The notes beneath the pieces were generated by a model that searched no databases, had not been told where the DNA came from, and saw only the letters and a list, made by a program, of their open reading frames with translations. This document shows positions 7,126-12,082 of a stretch of 12,999 nucleotides of DNA, one piece after another. Numbering within the stretch: position 1 is the stretch's first letter; every line of letters starts with the position of its first letter. The stretch is from the NCBI GenBank assembly GCA_035514995.1, contig DATJCC010000038.1, forward strand, positions 1 through 12,999, written 5' to 3'. The position numbers and the translations under genes are program-made. The stretch is from Leucobacter_A sp035514995 (GTDB lineage: Bacteria > Actinomycetota > Actinomycetes > Actinomycetales > Microbacteriaceae).

Positions 7126-7269
7126 GTGTTTGTGGAGTCGTTGGCGGTGCCGTTTGTGAGGGTGTTCGCGGAAGCTTTCATGAGGGAACTAGCAGGGGTG
7201 TTTGTGCTGGAGTGGGTCTGTGCGCTGAAGTGCGTCTGTGTGCTGGAGTGCATCTGTGCTTCTGTACTT
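7126..7269. repeat. Eight 18-nt diverged tandem units upstream of xth
   Basis: The 144 bp divide in constant phase into eight 18-nt units. The clearest are GTGTTTGTGCTGGAGTGG (7198), GTCTGTGCGCTGAAGTGC (7216) and GTCTGTGTGCTGGAGTGC (7234). GTGTTTGTGGAGTCGTTG (7126) and GTGTTCGCGGAAGCTTTC (7162) match less well, and units at 7144 and 7180 only weakly. Two shorter 16-nt relatives follow at 7270 and 7286. The repeat keeps both strands free of stop codons, producing long opposing frames that I do not take as genes. Confidence 0.7.
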
Positions 7270-7332
7270 CTGTGCGCTGGAGCGCGGCAGTGTGCTGAAA
7301 CTTCAGCTTCGAGTGCAAGTTTTACGTTGAGC

Positions 7333-7378
7333 GCAGGAAAAACGCTCAAAAACGCATTTTTGGATGCGTTTTTCCTGC
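7333..7378. repeat. Nested inverted repeat with two alternative hairpins
   Basis: GCAGGAAAAACGC (7333-7345) pairs perfectly with GCGTTTTTCCTGC (7366-7378). AAAAACGCAT (7348-7357) pairs perfectly with ATGCGTTTTT (7364-7373) around a 6-nt loop. The two stems compete for the same right arm, so only one can form. The inner hairpin could act as a terminator for minus or plus transcripts, but no gene ends near it. A small GCTGAA-AC-TTCAGC palindrome precedes it at 7294-7307. Confidence 0.6.
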
Positions 7379-7462
7379 TTTCGGCGAGGTCGCGGTGGGC
7401 CTCTCGGAGAGTTTGTACGTTTTTCCTGCTTTGGGTGGTGCCCGGAACGTTTCGACCACTCA

Positions 7463-7515
7463 CCCCGCTCTTGACGCTCGCCCTGCTCTTGACACGCTCG
7501 TCCTGCTCTCGACTC
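7463..7515. repeat. Three diverged copies of a CCTGCTCTTGAC unit
   Basis: CCCCGCTCTTGACGCTCG (7463-7480), CCCTGCTCTTGACACGCTCG (7481-7500) and TCCTGCTCTCGACTC (7501-7515) are consecutive related units of 18 to 20 nt. They lie in the same non-coding island as the 18-nt array but have a different core sequence. Confidence 0.55.
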
Positions 7516-7558
7516 ACCACGCGTGGCATTACCGAGTGCAAGCGCCGGTAGCTGGTGT

Positions 7559-7614
7559 TTTACGAGGGATCCCTGGTTTTTACCGCAATCTATGGTTCTT
7601 ACGCGGGATCCCTG
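7559..7614. repeat. Pair of 17-nt direct repeats holding GGGATCCC
   Basis: TTTACGAGGGATCCCTG (7559-7575) and CTTACGCGGGATCCCTG (7598-7614) match at 15 of 17 positions with starts 39 bp apart. Each contains the 8-bp palindrome GGGATCCC, so each could be a protein-binding half-site pair. They lie about 110 to 160 bp upstream of the DUF559 start. The rest of 7615-7722 holds only a TATGAT at 7695-7700 that could be that gene's -10 box. Confidence 0.5.
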
Positions 7615-7722
7615 TCGGAAAGTCACTGATTCTCCGTATCGTGATCGGCAGTTGCTCTGGTTGCAGTATTCCTCTGTGTAAAACTCCATCTGGGTATGAT
7701 GCAGAATTAGTTTCTTTAAAGC

Positions 7723-8649
7723 ATGGGAAGCAATTTTTCATCTTTTAGTGTTCGCGCTTTTAGTGTTCGCGAAGGTAAAGCTATGGGGCTTACAGAAGGA
7801 ACGATGCGCGGCAAAAAGTACATAAGTCCTTTTCCCGGAGTGAGAGTACATCGTGATGAGTCCTCTCAAAGTTTGAAACCGGCAGAGAGAACCCTCCGGG
7901 ATGCGCAAAACTACCTGCCCAGAATGAAAGACAACCATATCTTTAGTCACACCACAGCTTTAATGATTTATGGTTGCCCAATATTTTCATCTAGTGATCT
8001 GCATGTGTCTGTGCCTAGCACTAGCTGGGCTCCAAGTTGCAAAGGAGTTGTGGGGCATAGATATAAGACGCAGTTTGTTGAAGTCGGTGTTTTTAATGGG
8101 CTCCCCGTCGTTGCTCCGCATACTGCTCTATTGCAAAGCGCTTTGTTTCTGCCGCTTAAAGAGTTGGTGGTTGCGATTGATCACCTAGTTTGCCCCAGCT
8201 ATGGAGATTCAGGAGCTCTCGTTGAACCGCAAGCATTGCAACAATATTGTGTGTCAACTTCGACGCGGGGTGTACGCAGAGCTAGGGAGGCTATTGGCTT
8301 GAGTCGGGTTGGTGCAGAATCGCGCATGGAGACACTGCTGCGGTTAATTCTTGCAAAACATGGGTTGTCTGATCTGTTTGAATTGCAAGTTGAAGTGCAT
8401 GACCGGAGGGGTTTTATCGGCAGGTTCGATCTTGTTTGTCGCGAGTTAAAGTTAATTTTAGAGTATGACGGTGAACAGCACCGCACCGAGCGACAGCAGT
8501 ATATAAAAGATCTCTTGCGGCTCGAACGGGTTCGTGACGCTGGGTGGAGGGTGCTTCGTTTTCATTATGAGCAGGTTCTTTGGGAGCCTGATCTGATTGT
8601 TCAAAAAGTTAGAGCAGCGATGCGCAGGCGGATCCCTCTAGAAGATTAA
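7723..8649 (+). CDS. DUF559 domain protein, endonuclease-like fold
   Basis: The 308-residue protein matches the actinobacterial two-domain DUF559 type. The N-terminal part (about 13-45) has the FSVREGKAMGLTEGTMRGK pattern of an AbiEi-like winged-helix region, followed by the GVRVH and HIFSHTTALMIYG stretches common to these proteins. The C-terminal domain (about 195-300) is Vsr/PD-(D/E)XK-like: Glu203 in ESRMET, Asp236 in RFD, and E247-x-D249 in LEYDGEQHR supply the expected acidic active-site cluster. Function is not established in the family; nuclease activity is inferred from the fold. It stands alone, flanked on both sides by repeat-rich non-coding DNA. A perfect 15-bp tandem duplication sits near its 5' end. 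The start at 7723 has no clear ribosome binding site; starts at 7783 or 7804 would lose part of the N-terminal domain. Confidence 0.82.
   Translation: MGSNFSSFSVRAFSVREGKAMGLTEGTMRGKKYISPFPGVRVHRDESSQSLKPAERTLRDAQNYLPRMKDNHIFSHTTALMIYGCPIFSSSDLHVSVPSTSWAPSCKGVVGHRYKTQFVEVGVFNGLPVVAPHTALLQSALFLPLKELVVAIDHLVCPSYGDSGALVEPQALQQYCVSTSTRGVRRAREAIGLSRVGAESRMETLLRLILAKHGLSDLFELQVEVHDRRGFIGRFDLVCRELKLILEYDGEQHRTERQQYIKDLLRLERVRDAGWRVLRFHYEQVLWEPDLIVQKVRAAMRRRIPLED
7742..7771 (+). repeat. Perfect 15-bp tandem duplication in the DUF559 gene
   Basis: CTTTTAGTGTTCGCG occurs twice head to tail (7742-7756 and 7757-7771). In frame it gives FSVRA followed by FSVRE at residues 8-17. The copies are identical, so the duplication is recent or maintained. 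Confidence 0.9.
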
Positions 8650-8690
8650 GCCATGACCCTTGGCTACGCTCAAGCCTCCAGACCTCTTGG

Positions 8691-8730
8691 GCGCCTAAAA
8701 CTCGATTATCAGAGCGGTAGCGCCTAAAAC
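8691..8730. repeat. Direct repeat of GCGCCTAAAAC after the DUF559 gene
   Basis: GCGCCTAAAAC is found at 8691-8701 and 8720-8730. CTCGAT (8701-8706) and ATCGAG (8734-8739) form a loose inverted pair across them. No terminator with a T tract is seen for the DUF559 gene. The stretch 8650-9055 holds no gene I can support. Confidence 0.5.
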
Positions 8731-8776
8731 CACATCGAGAGTAGGAAATTTGTTGGGAATCATGAATTTATGAACA

Positions 8777-8797
8777 TTTTCCCTGCTTTGGGCGGCG
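8777..8797 (+). repeat. Third copy of the TTTTCCTGCTTTGGG element
   Basis: TTTTCCCTGCTTTGGGCGGCG here resembles TTTTCCTGCTTTGGGTGGTG at 7421-7440 and TTTTCCTGCTTTCGGCGAGG at 7370-7389, apart from a one-base difference in the C run. The copies lie on either side of the DUF559 gene in the same orientation. Confidence 0.55.
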
Positions 8798-8831
8798 GGT
8801 CGGCTTGAGCGAGGGCGAGTCGGGTGGCTGA

Positions 8832-8912
8832 GTGAGCAACGGGTGGGTGCGGGTGAGATTGAGCTACGGATGGGTGAGAGTGAAGTGGTTGAGGGTGGGT
8901 GAAGGGGGTGAG
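8832..8912. repeat. G-rich repeats of about 27 nt
   Basis: Two adjacent 27-nt units begin at 8832 (GTGAGCAACGGGTGGGTG...) and 8859 (TTGAGCTACGGATGGGTG...). A looser third starts at 8886. The plus strand has many GGG runs separated by T or a few bases. Like the other island this stretch leaves a long opposing frame (8760-9062, minus) that I do not accept as coding. Confidence 0.5.
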
Positions 8913-9055
8913 ATGTGTCGGAGGGTCGTCGGATCTGAGCGGTCTCAGGGGTGATTGGTGAGGCATATCGCTCAAATTATGAAGGTAGACGGAGGTATTG
9001 CGGGGTGGGTTCCGGTTGATGAATGCAAAGATTTTAGAGGGCACAAAAACGCTAG

Positions 9056-9084
9056 TAGACAAAACTCGCTCTAGACTGTAGTCT
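9056..9084 (+). promoter_or_regulatory. Candidate promoter of the small RNA
   Basis: TAGACA (9056-9061), a 17-nt spacer and TAGTCT (9079-9084) fit a -35/-10 pair, giving a start near 9091. The -10 is part of a palindrome TAGACT-GT-AGTCTA (9072-9085), which could also be a repressor site. Confidence 0.42.
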
Positions 9085-9090
9085 AAATCT

Positions 9091-9200
9091 TGCTCGACAT
9101 TTGCAGTAAAGCGTAAAAGTGAGCAGTTATTGGCAGTACTGCTAATAACCCAGGCCCCGTAAACTTCCCCCCAATTAGTTACGGGGCCTGTCTTTATTTC
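9091..9200 (+). ncRNA. Candidate structured small RNA with C6 loop
   Basis: Three helices follow one another with almost no gap. TGCTC (9091-9095) pairs with GAGCA (9121-9125). GTTATTGGCAG (9126-9136) pairs with CTGCTAATAAC (9139-9149) through one G-U pair. CAGGCCCCGTAA (9151-9162) pairs with TTACGGGGCCTG (9179-9190), then a T-rich tail. A promoter-like pair ends 6 nt before the first helix. No reading frame is closed by this terminator, the nearest upstream gene being 440 nt away. The terminator loop contains exactly six C residues, recalling the actinobacterial 6C small RNAs, which have C-rich hairpin loops; here only one loop has the run. The alternative is an attenuator in the leader of the importer operon, whose start lies about 140 nt downstream. 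Confidence 0.45.
9151..9199 (+). terminator. Strong rho-independent terminator
   Basis: A perfect 12-bp GC-rich stem (9151-9162 with 9179-9190), a 16-nt loop with six consecutive C residues and the tail TCTTTATTT make this a convincing terminator for plus-strand transcripts. It lies between non-coding DNA and the importer operon. Confidence 0.85.
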
Positions 9201-9230
9201 TGCACTTTATTTCTACACGTTTTTTCTGCA
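9192..9230. repeat. Three 13-nt tandem units after the terminator
   Basis: CTTTATTTCTGCA (9192), CTTTATTTCTACA (9205) and CGTTTTTTCTGCA (9218) are in exact 13-nt phase. They extend the T-rich tail of the terminator and could supply back-up termination. Confidence 0.7.
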
Positions 9231-9269
9231 CATTATTGTAACGATTAACCATAGAAACGCTTTTCTCTG

Positions 9270-9299
9270 TTGGCAGTGCACAGATCAAGAGAGTAATCT
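9270..9299 (+). promoter_or_regulatory. Promoter of the BMP importer operon
   Basis: TTGGCA (9270-9275), one base from TTGACA, is followed after 18 nt by TAATCT (9294-9299). Transcription would start at about 9306. This leaves a leader of about 36 nt that carries the AGAGGA ribosome binding site for the GTG at 9343; the ATG at 9307 would be leaderless and in frame. Confidence 0.5.
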
Positions 9300-9306
9300 C
9301 GATCTG
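9281..9306. promoter_or_regulatory. 26-bp imperfect palindrome, candidate operator
   Basis: The half-sites CAGATCAAGA (9281-9290) and TCTCGATCTG (9297-9306) are inverted copies with one mismatch, separated by 6 bp. The element spans the -10 box and start site of the importer promoter, where a bound dimeric repressor would block RNA polymerase. No regulator gene is in the window. Confidence 0.4.
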
Positions 9307-9342
9307 ATGCCCTTTATTAGGCAGCTTATGAGAGGAAAACAC

Positions 9343-10452
9343 GTGATCAAAAACATGCGCAAGCGTGGCCTTGCAGGCTTTGCGACTCTGGGTGCAGCGG
9401 CACTCGTGCTAGTTGGCTGTGGATCAGCCCCAGAGGCTGGAGGAGATACAGACGCTCCAGAAACTCCTGAAGCCGGAAACAGCGAAGGCGTAGACTTCTT
9501 AGCCTGTGCCGTATCTGACGAGGGCAGCTGGAACGACAAGTCATTCAACGAAGTTTCAATGCGAGGGCTTCTAAAAGCAAAAAGTGATCTAGGCGTTTCA
9601 ATTCAAGACGCTGAATCAATCACCTTTGAAGACTTCACGCCAAACCTTGATGCAATGGTTGCGGCAGGCTGTGATGTGACATTCGCTGTAGGTTTCAACA
9701 TTGTTGAAGAAGTGAACCAAGCAGCTCTAGACAACCCAGATTTCAACTTCGTTAGTATCGACGGATGGAAAGAAGACGAAGCCACACCAAACCTGAAGGC
9801 AATGGTTTGGGAGATGAACGAATCTAGCTTCTTAGCGGGCTACCTTTCAGCCGCTTACAGCCAGTCGAAGACAATCGGCACTTACGGTGGTATGAATATA
9901 CCTGCAGTCACAGACTTCATGGTTGGTTTCTATAACGGCGCTAAGTACTACGAGAAAGAGACCGGAACTGAAATCACAGTGATCGGTTTTGATCCGGCTA
10001 ACCCAGATGACGGCGACTATGTTGGTGGCTTCGAAGATAAAGGTAAAGCCAAGAGCATTTCTGAGGGTCAGATTGAAAAGGGTGCAGACGTAATCCTGCC
10101 CGTTGCTGGTGGCCTCTTCTCTGCAACAAGTGAAGCAATTAACGAGTCTGGTAAAGACATCGTGATGTTGGGTGTCGACCTTGATGTTGCGAAGAACAGC
10201 CCACAGTATGCTGACCAGATTCTCACCTCAATCGAAAAAACTATCGATGTTTCGGTGTTTGATGTGATTGCGGCTTCGATTGACGGATCATTCTCTGGTG
10301 ACCCATACATTGGCACCCTTGAAAACAGCGGAACACGCATTAGCCCGCTCTACGATTTTGAAGACAAAGTAGATGCTGATGTGATGCTCAAAATTGAAGA
10401 GCTCGCAAAGATGATTATTGCTGGTGACTTAGATCCGACTGTCACTCCTTAA
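9343..10452 (+). CDS. BMP-family substrate-binding lipoprotein of a nucleoside-type ABC importer
   Basis: From GTG 9343 the protein has 369 residues: a basic start with MRKRG, a hydrophobic stretch and a lipobox LVGC with Cys26, then a Ser/Glu/Pro/Gly-rich linker. It is thus a lipoprotein on the outer face of the membrane. The mature part is a BMP/PnrA-type periplasmic-binding fold. Its opening DEGSWNDKSFNE (Asp65) matches the conserved ligand-binding D-x-SFN element, and FVSIDG, YLSAAYSQSKTIG and GADVILPVAGG fit later core strands. Characterised relatives bind purine nucleosides, and the ATPase and permease downstream are of the matching type. GTG 9343 is preferred because AGAGGA lies 6 nt upstream. 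ATG 9307 (leaderless) or ATG 9355 (signal peptide without extra residues) remain possible. The ligand itself is inferred. Confidence 0.9.
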   Translation: MIKNMRKRGLAGFATLGAAALVLVGCGSAPEAGGDTDAPETPEAGNSEGVDFLACAVSDEGSWNDKSFNEVSMRGLLKAKSDLGVSIQDAESITFEDFTPNLDAMVAAGCDVTFAVGFNIVEEVNQAALDNPDFNFVSIDGWKEDEATPNLKAMVWEMNESSFLAGYLSAAYSQSKTIGTYGGMNIPAVTDFMVGFYNGAKYYEKETGTEITVIGFDPANPDDGDYVGGFEDKGKAKSISEGQIEKGADVILPVAGGLFSATSEAINESGKDIVMLGVDLDVAKNSPQYADQILTSIEKTIDVSVFDVIAASIDGSFSGDPYIGTLENSGTRISPLYDFEDKVDADVMLKIEELAKMIIAGDLDPTVTP

Positions 10453-10472
10453 TCAATAAGTGAAGCAAATAT

Positions 10473-10513
10473 AAAAGCGACGGTCGTGCTTTGTCCACGA
10501 CCGTCGCTTTTTT
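10473..10513 (+). terminator. Strong terminator between lipoprotein and ATPase genes
   Basis: GCGACGGTCGTG (10477-10488) pairs perfectly with CACGACCGTCGC (10496-10507) around a 7-nt loop. Flanking AAAA and TTTT extend the stem to 16 bp and six T residues follow. Partial readthrough would yield much binding protein and little transporter, a common arrangement in ABC importers. The region 10514-10582 shows no convincing separate promoter. Confidence 0.9.
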
Positions 10514-10582
10514 CGATATTGTTCTTCTCATGGTGTTAAACGTTCTGGGTGCAAAATCTGGGTTTAAAAGAGGCAACAACCA

Positions 10583-12082
10583 ATGAAGCTTGAATTTCGT
10601 GGCGTAACCAAAAAATTTGGTACTTTTACCGCTAATGATCAGATTAGTTTTACTGTAGAGCCGGGCGAGATCCACTCTCTGCTGGGTGAAAATGGCGCTG
10701 GCAAATCAACTCTCATGAATGTGCTCTTTGGTCTTTATGAGCCTGATGGTGGAGAGATTTTGCTCGACGGGGAGCCGGTGCAGTTTGAAGGCCCGGGCGA
10801 TGCGATGGCCGCTGGAATTGGTATGGTGCATCAACACTTTATGCTGATACCCGTTTTTACAGTAGCTGAAAATCTGATGCTGGGGCACGAACCTACAAAA
10901 GTTGCAGGAATTTTAGATCTTGAGCAAGCCCGCGCAAAGGTGCGCGAGATCTCTGCTCGCTTTGGCTTTAATTTAGACCCTGACGCAAAAATTGAAGATC
11001 TCCCGGTCGGCGCTCAGCAAAGAGTTGAGATTATTAAAGCCCTCGCTCGTGATGTAAAAATTCTGGTTTTAGATGAGCCAACCGCAGTGCTGACGCCACA
11101 AGAGACCGATGAGCTGATGACTATCATGAAGCAATTGGCAGGCGAAGGCACTTCGATTATTTTCATCACGCATAAGCTCCGTGAGGTTAAAGCGGTTGCC
11201 GATAAGATCACAGTGATGCGGCTCGGGAAAGTCGTTGGCACGGCCAGCCCGGAGGCTTCGACTACTGAGCTGGCGGAGCTTATGGTGGGGCGTGCAGTTG
11301 AGCTTACAACAGCAAAGAACCCGAGCAAGCCTGGTGCAGCAAGTCTAATAGTCGAAAACTTGACCCTAGTAGACAAGCAGGGCGTTGCTCTTCTAAATAA
11401 TGTGAGTTTCGAGATCCGCGCCGGAGAAATTTTAGCCATAGCGGGTGTGCAGGGGAATGGCCAAACAGAGCTGACCGAAACACTAATCGGACTTCGACAC
11501 GGCGCTAAAGGGTCAGTGAAATTAAATAATGAAGAACTTTTATCAAAATCTGTGCGCGAGCGCATCGACGCTGGGATCAGCTATATTCCAGAAAACCGTT
11601 CTCGTGATGGATTGGTAAGTGAATTTAGCGTCGCCGAAAACTTGATGCTAAACCGAAGCCACGGGGCGCCGTTTGTGAAATCTGGCACTCTGCAAATGGG
11701 TTTCCGTGAAAGTTTCGCCACCGAAGCAATCAGTGATTTCGATATTCGCACCCAGGGGCCCGACTCAAAAGCTTCAAGCCTATCTGGGGGCAACCAGCAA
11801 AAAGTTATCATCGCTAGAGAGTTTCTATCAGAAACTAACATTTTGATAGCGTCACAACCCACAAGAGGTGTTGATGTTGGTTCCATTGAATTTATTCATG
11901 AGCGGATCATCGCACTGCGCGATAGGGGGCTACCAGTTTTGATTGTTTCTACGGAATTAGATGAGGTGCAAAACCTTGCAGATCGCATCGCTGTCATGTA
12001 TCAAGGCCGCATAGTTGGGATCGTGCCTGCAGACACTCCGCGCAGCACACTGGGAGAGATGATGGCGGGGATTGCGGCATGA
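10583..12082 (+). CDS. ABC importer ATPase with two cassettes (nucleoside/sugar type)
   Basis: The 499-residue protein has two fused ATP-binding cassettes, as in NupO/YufO and RbsA-type ATPases that energise BMP-linked nucleoside importers from the cytoplasmic side. Cassette 1 has Walker A GENGAGKS (35-42), a signature of the LPVGAQQ form (140-146) and Walker B with D164-E165 in LDEPTAVLTP. Cassette 2 is degenerate in the family-typical way: the Walker A position reads GVQGNGQT (288-295) without the lysine, and the Walker B end reads ASQPTRGVDVG with Gln425 in place of the catalytic Glu. Its signature LSGGNQQK (400-407) is canonical. An AAGAGG lies 9 nt before the ATG. The last codons overlap the permease start by 4 nt (ATGA), so the two are translationally coupled. 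Confidence 0.94.
   Translation: MKLEFRGVTKKFGTFTANDQISFTVEPGEIHSLLGENGAGKSTLMNVLFGLYEPDGGEILLDGEPVQFEGPGDAMAAGIGMVHQHFMLIPVFTVAENLMLGHEPTKVAGILDLEQARAKVREISARFGFNLDPDAKIEDLPVGAQQRVEIIKALARDVKILVLDEPTAVLTPQETDELMTIMKQLAGEGTSIIFITHKLREVKAVADKITVMRLGKVVGTASPEASTTELAELMVGRAVELTTAKNPSKPGAASLIVENLTLVDKQGVALLNNVSFEIRAGEILAIAGVQGNGQTELTETLIGLRHGAKGSVKLNNEELLSKSVRERIDAGISYIPENRSRDGLVSEFSVAENLMLNRSHGAPFVKSGTLQMGFRESFATEAISDFDIRTQGPDSKASSLSGGNQQKVIIAREFLSETNILIASQPTRGVDVGSIEFIHERIIALRDRGLPVLIVSTELDEVQNLADRIAVMYQGRIVGIVPADTPRSTLGEMMAGIAA

Noticed and set aside
7116..7551. Two 141-codon frames on opposite strands over the same stretch
   Set aside because: Both exist because the 18-nt repeats and flanking sequence lack stops in either direction. 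Their products are low-complexity (Cys/Val-rich on one strand, Ser/Thr-rich on the other), have no ribosome binding site and match no family I know.
7303..7748. Frames at 7303-7689 (minus) and 7395-7748 (plus)
   Set aside because: Both lie in the repeat island, have unusual residue composition rich in Arg/Gln/Gly or mixed hydrophobic runs, and neither has a start signal. The plus frame also overlaps the DUF559 start.
8650..8664. Hairpin GCCA-N7-TGGC after the DUF559 stop as terminator
   Set aside because: Only 4 bp with no T tract; too weak to call.
8760..9062. 100-codon minus-strand frame rich in His, Pro and Ser
   Set aside because: It is the reverse reading of the G-rich repeats, with no domain, no ribosome binding site and no promoter.
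9091..9190. tRNA, tmRNA, SRP RNA or purine riboswitch
   Set aside because: No cloverleaf, no CCA end, no known SRP tetraloop core and no purine-riboswitch junction sequence could be found; the hairpins are simple and in series.
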